This document shows, one piece after another, positions 1 through 5,415 of a stretch of DNA of 7,112 nucleotides; position 1 is the first letter of the stretch, and the number at the start of each line of letters is the position of its first letter. The notes beneath the pieces were generated by a model. The model searched no databases. It was not told the origin of the DNA and was given only the letters and a program-made list of their open reading frames with translations. The translations under genes were made by a program, and so were the position numbers. The stretch is from Streptosporangiaceae bacterium (GTDB lineage Bacteria > Actinomycetota > Actinomycetes > Streptosporangiales > Streptosporangiaceae), in assembly GCA_030045215.1 (NCBI GenBank), contig JASIBJ010000023.1, forward strand, positions 1 through 7,112. The letters run 5' to 3'.

Positions 1-230
1 TCGACGGAGAGGAACAGGCCGGCCAGCCCGGCGTAGCCGCGGCTAGCCAGCCGCCGCGGCCCGAGCCGGCGCTGTTCGCCGACCGCGAGCACGGCCAGCA
101 CGGGAAGCGCCAGGCCGCATCGGTAGAAGACGATCGGCACGGACTGAGCGTGCGCGAGCGTGACCAGCACGGGCATGGGAGAGATGCACGCTGCACCGAG
201 GACCGCCTGAGCGATTGGCCGCGACTGCAC
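1..230 (-). CDS. EamA/DMT-family membrane transporter, N-terminal part (runs off left edge)
   Basis: Reading leftward from a GTG at 230, the frame stays open for 76 codons to the window edge. The product has a hydrophobic first segment (about residues 5-25, including AVLGAACISPMPVLV), then a segment rich in Ala/Leu/Val (about 32-51, containing VFYRCGLALPVLAVLAV). A basic loop (RRLGPRRLASRG) follows, and then the start of a third segment (AGLAGLFLSV). This order, with an FYR motif early in helix 2 and a basic loop before helix 3, is typical of the first repeat of EamA/drug-metabolite transporters, which export small metabolites across the cytoplasmic membrane. The GTG was chosen because it gives the usual short N-terminus and has a weak GGCGGA site about 7 nt upstream; GTG or TTG codons at 305 and 314 are less likely. 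It is divergent from a TetR-type gene, a common arrangement for a repressor and its exporter target. The substrate cannot be told. Confidence 0.72.
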   Translation of the reverse strand, partial: MQSRPIAQAVLGAACISPMPVLVTLAHAQSVPIVFYRCGLALPVLAVLAVGEQRRLGPRRLASRGYAGLAGLFLSV

Positions 231-408
231 GCTCGTGTCCGCCAGGCTGGCTGTCAGGACGGTCCCGCTCTCTTTCAGCTGCCACGGCCCCGCGCATACC
301 GGCACAGGGGGCAATATTTCGCGGATTACTTTATATCATGCTGTATCGGATTCTCAGTGACTGTAGGACGAAAGGAATGCCCGGTCAACGCTTGTAGAAT
401 CCGGTTTC
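231..408. promoter_or_regulatory. Divergent control region between the transporter and tetR-nudix genes
   Basis: This 178-bp spacer has an AT-rich core (about 313-340) that stands out from its GC-rich surroundings. On the minus strand TATAAA (333-328) could be a -10 box for the transporter. On the plus strand TAGAAT (395-400) lies 8 bases before the GTG at 409. An 8-bp perfect inverted repeat, CGGATTCT (347-354) and AGAATCCG (396-403), brackets the region, and AGAATC recurs at 414-419 just inside the next gene. No convincing -35 hexamers are seen. Binding by the neighbouring TetR-type protein is inferred from position only. Confidence 0.45.
395..400 (+). promoter_or_regulatory. Candidate -10 box, possibly giving a leaderless tetR-nudix mRNA
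   Basis: TAGAAT fits the actinobacterial TANNNT -10 pattern. Transcription from it would begin about 6-8 bases downstream, at or just before the GTG at 409, and no Shine-Dalgarno sequence precedes that GTG. Together these suggest leaderless translation, which is common in actinobacteria. No good -35 box is present at the expected distance, so the call stays tentative. Confidence 0.35.
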
Positions 409-426
409 GTGTCAGAATCTGAAACC
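403..426. promoter_or_regulatory. Candidate TetR operator spanning the tetR-nudix start codon
   Basis: GGTTTC (403-408) and GAAACC (421-426) form a perfect 6-bp inverted repeat with a 12-bp spacer. Inside it lies a second small palindrome, TCAGA-A-TCTGA (412-422), whose centre is offset by 2-3 bp. The 24-bp span is a plausible size for a TetR-family operator and covers the predicted transcription start, which would suit autorepression. This is inference from symmetry and position. Confidence 0.35.
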
Positions 427-1455
427 CGCTCCTCACGAGCGGAACAGCGTCGCATGACTGAGGCGAGGATCCTGGCGGGCGCGTCCCGGCTGTTCATCGA
501 CAACGGCTACGAGCGGACCACAATCCGAGCCGTCGCGCGCGCCGCCGGGGTGGATGCGGGACTGGTCATGCATTACTTCGGTTCCAAGCGTGAGCTCTTC
601 CAGCGCGTCGCGCAGGCCAGGCCCATGCCGGAGTTGAGCGGGACAGCGGAACAGGTCACCGAGCAGATCCTGGCCATGCTCACCGAGTCACCGGCGGAGG
701 CGTCCGGGCAGTCGCTAGCGCTCCTGCGGTCCATGCTCACGCACCCCGAGGCCGCACAGGCATGGCGGGAAGCCGCTGACCGCTTCCATACTCAGATCAG
801 CCAGCCGATTGCCGCAGCCGACGCCGACGTCAGGGCCGCACTGGTCAGCGCCATCGTGCTCGGCGTCATCGTCTCGCGGCATCTGCTCGGATCACCGGGC
901 CTGAGCGACGCCAGCCCGCAGCAGGTGGCCGACCTTCTCCGGCCGTGTCTGCGGTCTCTGACCCGCGCCGATCCCCTTCAGGCAACCACCGAGGTGGCGC
1001 AACCTCTCCCCGTCCGCCGAGCTGCCCGAGTGATCCTGCTTGACCCCGATGACCGCGTGCTGCTCTTGCGCTACGACGACGGCCCGCCCAATGGCCGCCA
1101 CTGGACGACACCCGGTGGCGGACTCGAGGCCGGCGAGGAATACCCGGCCGCCGCGCTGCGCGAACTCGCCGAGGAGACGGGCTGGACTGACGTGATCCTG
1201 CTGGGTGAGGTACACCGGCGCAACTTCACGATGGAGTACGCCGGCCAGATCGTGAGTCAGGTCGAGCGGCAGTACCTGGCCAGGACCGACCAGCCGCACC
1301 GGGAGATCCACGGGGTGGAGGCCATGCATGCCTCCGATGGCATCGCGGCCTGGCGCTGGTGGACGCTGGCCGAGCTCGAAACGACGCGGGAAGAGATCTG
1401 GCCGCCGAATCTGGCCGGCCTGATCAGGTCGTCGATGAAGTCCCGGCCCAGGTAG
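409..1455 (+). CDS. TetR-family regulator fused to a C-terminal Nudix hydrolase domain
   Basis: The 348-residue protein joins two complete domains in one uninterrupted frame. Residues about 15-65 are a TetR_N helix-turn-helix, recognisable from RILAGASRLFIDNGYERTT, the recognition-helix area AGVDAGLVMHYFGSK and the following ELFQRV. Residues about 70-185 are helical and resemble TetR C-terminal ligand-binding domains of the TetR_C_16 type (LLRSMLTHPEA, ALVSAIVLGVIVSRHLL). After a linker (about 186-203), residues 204-345 form a Nudix fold. Its Nudix box fits GX5EX7REUXEEXGU exactly: G237, E243, R251-E252, E255-E256, G258, W259; the PGGG before it is typical. The metal-binding glutamates are present, so hydrolase activity is expected, probably on a nucleoside diphosphate derivative, but the substrate cannot be predicted. 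The GTG start lacks a ribosome binding site, consistent with a leaderless mRNA; an ATG at 454 would cut into the N-terminal extension. No internal start or ribosome site is seen before the Nudix part. Confidence 0.9.
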   Translation: MSESETRSSRAEQRRMTEARILAGASRLFIDNGYERTTIRAVARAAGVDAGLVMHYFGSKRELFQRVAQARPMPELSGTAEQVTEQILAMLTESPAEASGQSLALLRSMLTHPEAAQAWREAADRFHTQISQPIAAADADVRAALVSAIVLGVIVSRHLLGSPGLSDASPQQVADLLRPCLRSLTRADPLQATTEVAQPLPVRRAARVILLDPDDRVLLLRYDDGPPNGRHWTTPGGGLEAGEEYPAAALRELAEETGWTDVILLGEVHRRNFTMEYAGQIVSQVERQYLARTDQPHREIHGVEAMHASDGIAAWRWWTLAELETTREEIWPPNLAGLIRSSMKSRPR

Positions 1456-1474
1456 CGAGCGGGAGCAGCATCAG

Positions 1475-1768
1475 ATGACACCGGAGGACCTCGTCGGCCT
1501 CGCGATCGACGTCGCAGAACACGGCCTGGAGGCCGGGGAGCTGCCGATCGGCGCGGTCGTCGCCCTCGGCGACGAGGTCATCGGCCGCTCGTTTGCCATG
1601 GAGCGGTCGCAGCGGCGGCGCCTGGTGCACGCCGACCTGCTGGCGATGGAAGAGGCGGACCGGGCGCTGAGCGGGCGGAACCGAGCGAGCCGGAGGGGCG
1701 CGGCGGCGCCTGGACTGAGGAACGGGTTTGGCGACGAAGGAAGGGGCCTGGCCAGCCTGCCGGACTGA
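1475..1768 (+). pseudogene. Truncated TadA-like nucleoside/cytidine deaminase
   Basis: The ATG at 1475 has a GGGAG site about 10 nt upstream and lies 19 nt after the tetR-nudix stop, so it probably sits in the same operon. Residues about 1-67 look like the front half of a TadA/CDD-type deaminase: an N-terminal helix, ELPIGAVV, a strand ending at GRS, and the zinc-ligand region VHADLLAMEEADRAL. The usual HAE reads HAD here; I recall HAD in some actinobacterial relatives, but this needs checking. After about residue 67 the sequence turns into an Arg/Gly/Ala-rich tail of about 30 residues (97 in total, against roughly 150 or more in the family). The PCxxC motif carrying the other zinc ligands is absent from all forward frames up to thyX. 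Without it no zinc site can form, so this is probably a 3'-deleted relic. Expression as a non-catalytic small protein is possible but less likely. Confidence 0.68.
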
Positions 1769-1771
1769 GGC

Positions 1772-2530
1772 TCAGGGGGCGACGCGCCCGTTCCGCTCAA
1801 AGGCAGCATGCGTCAGCGGCATCAGCCTTGCCCACTGCGCCTCCATCTGCTCTGCGACCATCTCGATTTCGCGCTGCGGGAACGAAGGGAACGCCGCGTC
1901 CTCGCTGCGGACGCGCAGCGACAGGAAGTTCATCAGAGCGCGCGCGTTGCAGGTGGCGTACATCGACGAGTAGAGCCCGACCGGCAGCACGGTCCTGGCC
2001 ACCTCGCGCGCGACCCCGGCCTCCAGCATGGACAGGTAGGCGGCGTAGGCCTGGCGGCAGGATCCCTCGACGGCCTCGGTCACGAGTTCGTGCTGCGCGG
2101 GCGTGCCCGGCTCGAACACGTACGCACCCGGCTTGCCCGTCTGCACCAGCTTGCGGTCGGGTCCGGGGCGGTAGAAGACCGGGTTGAGCTTGCGGTACCG
2201 TCCGCTCTCCTCGTTGTAGCTGAACGTGCGGTGTCGCATGAACTCGCGGAACACGAAGATCGGCGCCTGCACGTAGAAGGTCATCGACGAATGCTCGAAC
2301 GGCGTGCCGTGCCGGTCTCGCATCAGGAAGTTGATCAGCCCTGCCGACCGCTCGGGGTCCGCGTCGATCTCCGCCAGGGTCTGTTCGCCCTTGGTGGACA
2401 CCCGCGCGGCCCAGATCACGTCCGCGTCAGACGCTGCGTGCTTGATCAACTCCACCGTCATGTCGCTGCGGAAGGTGATGTCCACGTCCTGCACGGTGGC
2501 CATTCTGCCCGGAGCTACCGTCAGTTCCAT
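1772..2530 (-). CDS. thyX: FAD-dependent thymidylate synthase ThyX
   Basis: ThyX makes dTMP from dUMP using methylene-tetrahydrofolate as carbon donor and FAD/NADPH for reduction, supplying thymidine nucleotides in the cytoplasm. The 252-residue product carries the diagnostic RHRx7S signature (R99-H100-R101 to S109, within RHRTFSYNEESGRYRK). It also has the family's TPFEHSSMTF region (76-85), the conserved REVARTVLPVGLYSSMY stretch (175-191) and the C-terminal NARALMNFLSLR region (195-206). Length is normal. The frame is open up to an ATG at 2590, but the ATG at 2530 is preferred because AGGAAGGG lies 7 nt upstream; the next ATG (2503) has a poorer site. The gene stands alone on this strand and converges on the deaminase relic with only 3 bp between stop codons. 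A small palindrome, CTGAG-G-CTCAG (1765-1775), covers both stops, but no strong terminator is seen. Confidence 0.97.
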   Translation of the reverse strand: MELTVAPGRMATVQDVDITFRSDMTVELIKHAASDADVIWAARVSTKGEQTLAEIDADPERSAGLINFLMRDRHGTPFEHSSMTFYVQAPIFVFREFMRHRTFSYNEESGRYRKLNPVFYRPGPDRKLVQTGKPGAYVFEPGTPAQHELVTEAVEGSCRQAYAAYLSMLEAGVAREVARTVLPVGLYSSMYATCNARALMNFLSLRVRSEDAAFPSFPQREIEMVAEQMEAQWARLMPLTHAAFERNGRVAP

Positions 2531-2809
2531 CGAGAAGCCCTTCCTGATCACGATGCGGCCGGCGGGGAGCGCGAGACCGAGCACAATCATCCCGATTCCG
2601 GCCGGCCTTCGCTGCCACGACGCGCGCAGGGCACCGATCGATCTTCCGTGAGTCCTGGCCAGAGCCGGTCAGAGCCCCGCCAGAGCGGGCCGCATCACCG
2701 TGGCTCCGGATCGCTGCGATCTGGCCGGTCTTAAGAGATCGGTTAATCCGCAATCGCAGGGCCTTGGCATCGGGGATTAGAGTCGAGAGTGAGGGTGGAG
2801 GTAGCTGCG
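2531..2809. other. Divergent intergenic region between thyX and the 88-residue gene
   Basis: This 279-bp spacer separates two divergent genes. It contains the thyX ribosome binding site next to 2530, three CAGAGC direct repeats (2660-2686), an AT-richer patch around 2740-2755 and a TAGAGT that could be a -10 box (2778-2783) for the rightward operon. The 88-residue gene's ribosome site GGAGGT is at 2797-2802. The thyX frame continues into the spacer to 2590, but nothing in it looks like coding sequence of a known family. Confidence 0.55.
2660..2686. repeat. Three phased CAGAGC direct repeats upstream of thyX
   Basis: CAGAGC occurs at 2660-2665, 2670-2675 and 2681-2686, giving periods of 10 and 11 bp, close to one helical turn. 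Same-face repeats of this kind are a common layout for cooperative binding of a regulator. The hexamer is GC-rich and short, so chance is a real alternative. Confidence 0.4.
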
Positions 2810-3076
2810 ATGAGCGCTGACCAGGACGAGGCACTGGAGGTCCTGCGGGCCGTGTGGCGCGCCCGCGGGCACTCGGCGACCGACCTTGCCGACGAACTCG
2901 GCGAAAGCAAGTCGTGCAAGCGGATGACCGACGTCGGCTTCGATGACTTCGCGGGCGGGGAGGAAGCCCGGACCGCTGCCTGGCGGGCCACGCTCGAGCG
3001 CGAGGGCAAGCTCAGGGACACCGGCAGCGTCAGGGACCTTGTCGACCTTGTTGGGGAATCAGCCGATTCGCGGTGA
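2810..3076 (+). CDS. Unknown 88-residue acidic protein, first gene of the MoxR-VWA operon
   Basis: I do not recognise this family. The ATG at 2810 has an excellent GGAGGT site 7 nt upstream, so it is preferred over an in-frame GTG at 2789. The product is hydrophilic and charged, with no signal peptide or membrane segment. An N-terminal helix (EALEVLRAVWRARGH, about 7-21) is followed by TDLADELGES, which together could form a small helical or helix-turn-helix-like unit. A middle part (GFDDFAGGEEARTAAWRATLEREG, about 43-66) and a C-terminal amphipathic piece (SVRDLVDLVGES) follow. It lies 54 nt before the MoxR-type gene on the same strand, so co-transcription is likely. A role as a small adaptor or regulator of the ATPase system is a guess from position. 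Good codon use and the strong ribosome site argue that it is a real gene. Confidence 0.75.
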   Translation: MSADQDEALEVLRAVWRARGHSATDLADELGESKSCKRMTDVGFDDFAGGEEARTAAWRATLEREGKLRDTGSVRDLVDLVGESADSR

Positions 3077-3112
3077 CGGAGCGAATCCGGCGGCCACGAG
3101 CGAATCCGACGG
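3056..3112 (+). repeat. GAATC/GATTC repeat cluster with alternative hairpins before the MoxR-type gene
   Basis: A near-perfect direct repeat (14 of 15 identical), GAGCGAATCCGGCGG at 3079-3093 and GAGCGAATCCGACGG at 3098-3112, has a period of 19 bp. In addition GATTCGC (3065-3071) can pair with GCGAATC at 3081-3087 (7-bp stem, 9-nt loop containing the upstream stop codon) or with the second copy at 3100-3106. Its GATTC part can also pair with GAATC at 3056-3060 (5-bp stem, 4-nt loop). The alternatives exclude one another and end just before the GAGGAGA ribosome site (3114-3120). Whether they matter for transcription or translation is unknown. Confidence 0.5.
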
Positions 3113-3130
3113 CGAGGAGAAACGCCTTCA

Positions 3131-4006
3131 GTGGAGTACCCGCAGACCGTCGGTGAACTGACCGACCACTTGCGCCAGGGGGGCTATCTGGCCGATCGCG
3201 GGCTGGCGACAGCGCTGCTGGTGTCCTTGTCGCTGCACCGGCCCGTGCTCCTGGAGGGGGAGGTCGGGGTCGGCAAGACGGAGGTCGCGAAGGTCCTGGC
3301 GAGCGTCTACCGACGACGGCTCATCCGGCTTCAGTGTTATGAGGGGATCGATACAAACCAGGCGATGTACGAATGGGACTACGCCCGGCAGATGCTGCAG
3401 ATCCGGGCGCTGTCTGAGCGGCAGGCGGCCGACGAGCAGTCGGTGGACAAGCTTTTCGGCCCGAAGTTCCTGCTGGAGCGGCCGCTGCTGGCCGCGATCC
3501 GGGCCGGCGACCAGGCGGTCCTGCTGATTGACGAGATCGACCGGGCGGATGACGAGTTCGAGGCGTTCCTGCTCGAGGTGCTGTCGGACTTCCAGATCAG
3601 CATCCCGGAGATCGGCACGATCGCGGCCGCCGCCCCGCCCGCGGTGATTCTGACCTCGAACCGAACCAGGGAACTCCATGACGCGCTGCGCAGACGCTGC
3701 CTGTACCACTGGATCGGGTACCCGCTGGCCGAGCGCGAGACCGAGATCGTGCTGCTCCGCGAACCGGCAGCCGCGCGATCCCTGACCACGAAGGTCGTCT
3801 CGGCCGTGCACCGGCTCCGCGAGCTTGACCTGGCCAAGCCGCCGGGGGTGGCGGAGACCATCGACTGGGTCCGCACGCTCGGCTTCCTCGGCGAGACCGA
3901 CCTCACCGTGGCGGCGGCGGCGGACACCATCGGCGCGGTGATCAAGGACAGGGACGACCTGGACGTGGTCCGCGACCAACTAGAGGAGATCACTTCCGGT
4001 GCCTGA
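3131..4006 (+). CDS. MoxR/CoxD-family AAA+ ATPase
   Basis: The 291-residue protein is a single-domain AAA+ ATPase of the MoxR branch, cytoplasmic chaperone-like motors that work with VWA proteins to remodel or activate partner complexes. Visible motifs are Walker A GEVGVGKT (43-50), Walker B LLIDEID (131-137), the sensor-1 region ILTSN (173-177, Asn177), candidate arginine fingers in ALRRRC (185-190) and the sensor-2/lid region KPPGVAETIDW (236-246), which resembles CoxD proteins. All catalytic elements appear intact. The GTG start has GAGGAGA 10 nt upstream and gives the usual N-terminus for the family. Its stop overlaps the start of the VWA gene by 8 bp, so the two are translationally coupled and very likely act together. 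CoxD helps load the metal site of CO dehydrogenase in some bacteria, but no CO dehydrogenase genes are seen here, so the client is unknown. Confidence 0.93.
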   Translation: MEYPQTVGELTDHLRQGGYLADRGLATALLVSLSLHRPVLLEGEVGVGKTEVAKVLASVYRRRLIRLQCYEGIDTNQAMYEWDYARQMLQIRALSERQAADEQSVDKLFGPKFLLERPLLAAIRAGDQAVLLIDEIDRADDEFEAFLLEVLSDFQISIPEIGTIAAAAPPAVILTSNRTRELHDALRRRCLYHWIGYPLAERETEIVLLREPAAARSLTTKVVSAVHRLRELDLAKPPGVAETIDWVRTLGFLGETDLTVAAAADTIGAVIKDRDDLDVVRDQLEEITSGA

Positions 4007-5126
4007 CCAGGCAGCTTTCCCCAGCGTGCTGGTCGGATTCGGGCAGGCTTTGCGAGGTGCCGGCCTGTCGGTGGGCACCGGCGACGTGCTGTCGTACTGC
4101 AGTGCCGCGGGCCTGCTCGACCCGTCGGATCTGGCCGACCTGTACTGGGCGGGCCGGGCCACGCTCGTTCGCAGCAAGGACGACATTCCCCGCTATGACG
4201 CGGCCTTCCGGCAGTACTTCCTCGACGAGTCCGCGCCCGCGGCCCAGATGCTGTTCCTGCGCGCCACCAGCTCGGCCGAGGCCGAGGCGGCCATGGTGAT
4301 GCCGGGCACGGAGCCGGGCACCGGGTCGGACGAAGAGGAGGCGGTACTCGGCCTGATGGCCTCGGACGTCGACGCGCTGAAGCACCGGTCGTTCGCTGCC
4401 TGCACGCCAGACGAACTTGCCGCCCTCCGGCGGATTATGGCCAGGATCAAGCTGACTCCGCCGCGGCGCCGCACCCGGCGGACCAGGTCAGGTCAGACCG
4501 GACGGGTCCCTGACCTGCGCAAGGTGATCAGGGAGTCGATGCGGATGCACGGCGATCCGGCCCGGCTGTACTGGCGCCAGCGCCGCGTCCGGCTCCGGCC
4601 GCTGATCTTGATACTCGACATCTCGGGCTCGATGGCCGATTACTCCCGCCATCTCCTGCAATTTGCCTACACCGCCAGGCATGCCGCCGCGAAGGTCGAG
4701 GTGTTCTGCTTCGGCACCCGCCTCACGCGCATCACCAGGGCGCTGGAGCACCGCCGGCCCGATAGCGCGCTTGAGCAGGCCGCCAAGGCAGTGGTCGACT
4801 GGGATGGCGGGACCAGGATCGGCGCGTCACTTGACACTTTTGTCCGGCGCTGGGCCCGAGGCGGGATGTGCCGCGGCGGCGTGGTCGTGATTTGCTCCGA
4901 TGGCCTTGATCGCGGCGACCCTGAGGTTCTTGCTGCCGCCATGGAGCGGCTGTCCAGGCTGTGCCATCGGATCGTCTGGCTCAACCCGCATAAGGGCAGC
5001 AGCCCGCAGTTCCAGCCCACTGCAGTCGGCATGATGGTAGCTGCACCGCACATCGACCTGCTGCTGTCCGGCCATGACCTCGCCAGTCTCGAGGAGCTTG
5101 CCGCGCTGCTGCCGGTGCTGAGCTGA
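3999..5126 (+). CDS. CoxE-type von Willebrand factor A (VWA) domain protein
   Basis: The 375-residue protein has an N-terminal helical region (about 1-150), a very basic linker (PRRRTRRTR, 155-163) and a C-terminal VWA domain (about 198-375). The metal-ion-dependent adhesion site is complete: DISGS (D207, S209, S211), T272 in DGGTRIG and D301 in ICSDGLDRG. The WLNP motif (327-330) and the closing HIDLLLSGHDLASLEEL match CoxE proteins (PF05762). No signal peptide or membrane helix is seen, so it should be cytoplasmic. Proteins of this kind pair with MoxR ATPases and are thought to bridge the motor and its substrate through the bound metal. GTG at 3999 is preceded by GAGGAG about 10 nt upstream and overlaps the ATPase gene by 8 bp. 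Outside CO dehydrogenase clusters, MoxR-VWA pairs occur in varied stress and conflict-type operons, so the exact job is open. Confidence 0.93.
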   Translation: MPDQAAFPSVLVGFGQALRGAGLSVGTGDVLSYCSAAGLLDPSDLADLYWAGRATLVRSKDDIPRYDAAFRQYFLDESAPAAQMLFLRATSSAEAEAAMVMPGTEPGTGSDEEEAVLGLMASDVDALKHRSFAACTPDELAALRRIMARIKLTPPRRRTRRTRSGQTGRVPDLRKVIRESMRMHGDPARLYWRQRRVRLRPLILILDISGSMADYSRHLLQFAYTARHAAAKVEVFCFGTRLTRITRALEHRRPDSALEQAAKAVVDWDGGTRIGASLDTFVRRWARGGMCRGGVVVICSDGLDRGDPEVLAAAMERLSRLCHRIVWLNPHKGSSPQFQPTAVGMMVAAPHIDLLLSGHDLASLEELAALLPVLS

Positions 5127-5136
5127 GGGGCCCGCC

Positions 5137-5415
5137 GTGAAGTGGAGCGTGGGGATTGAGGCCCAGGGCGACCGGGTGCTGACCAGGGAGGAGATCGTCG
5201 AACTCGCCGACGCCGTCGCGGCGAGCAATGGGATCGCGACCGGGATCGGGAGCAACCGGTTCGGCGCCCAGCTTGTGGTGGACGCCGACACCAGGGAAGA
5301 AGCGATCGGAAAGGCCACGCAGGCCTTCCGGCAGGCCGCTGCTGCTGCCGGCCTCCCCGCGGCGCCAGTGGTCCGCACCGAGGCCATCAGCGAGGCCGAG
5401 GATGAACCGCCGTGA
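5137..5415 (+). CDS. Small 92-residue protein, predicted ferredoxin-like alpha/beta fold
   Basis: No named family is recognised. The pattern of residues suggests strand (KWSVGIEA, 2-8), helix (TREEIVELADAVAAS, 16-30), strand (GIATGIGS, 32-39), strand (FGAQLVVDA, 42-50), helix (REEAIGKATQAFRQAAAAAG, 53-72) and strand (PVVRTEAISE, 77-86). That beta-alpha-beta-beta-alpha-beta order is the ferredoxin-like arrangement common in small binding domains; it is an inference, not a match. There are no cysteines, so it is not an iron-sulfur ferredoxin. GTG at 5137 has GAGGGG about 6 nt upstream, lies 10 nt after the VWA stop, and its own stop overlaps the next start by 4 bases (GTGA). This tight coupling suggests that its product is needed together with the GIY-YIG-like protein, perhaps as partner or inhibitor. 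Confidence 0.82.
   Translation: MKWSVGIEAQGDRVLTREEIVELADAVAASNGIATGIGSNRFGAQLVVDADTREEAIGKATQAFRQAAAAAGLPAAPVVRTEAISEAEDEPP

Noticed and set aside
43..297. Reverse 84-residue frame starting at an ATG at 297
   Set aside because: It is one frame off the membrane-protein frame that starts at 230; its product is Arg/Ala-rich and resembles no family, whereas the other frame reads as an EamA N-terminus.
1754..1775. Bidirectional terminator between the deaminase relic and thyX
   Set aside because: AGCCT/AGGCT gives only a 5-bp stem with a 9-nt loop and CTGAG-G-CTCAG has a 1-nt centre that cannot form a hairpin; neither has a T-run.
2531..2590. N-terminal extension of ThyX from the ATG at 2590
   Set aside because: The ATG at 2530 has AGGAAGGG at ideal spacing and gives the normal family length; the extension has no such site.
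1808..2734. Long forward open frame (308 residues) opposite thyX
   Set aside because: It is the antisense shadow of the clearly identified thyX; its translation is Arg/His/Gly-rich without any family resemblance.
2660..3112. CRISPR-like repeat array
   Set aside because: The CAGAGC hexamers and the 15-bp repeat pair are too short and too few, with no regular spacers and no cas genes.
3128..3979. Long reverse open frame (283 residues) opposite the MoxR-type gene
   Set aside because: Antisense shadow caused by high third-position GC; the forward strand has Walker motifs and a ribosome site.
3131..5126. Part of a carbon monoxide dehydrogenase (cox) cluster
   Set aside because: The ATPase and VWA protein resemble CoxD and CoxE, but no CO dehydrogenase subunit, CoxF/CoxG-type or molybdopterin gene is in the window; the downstream genes point elsewhere.
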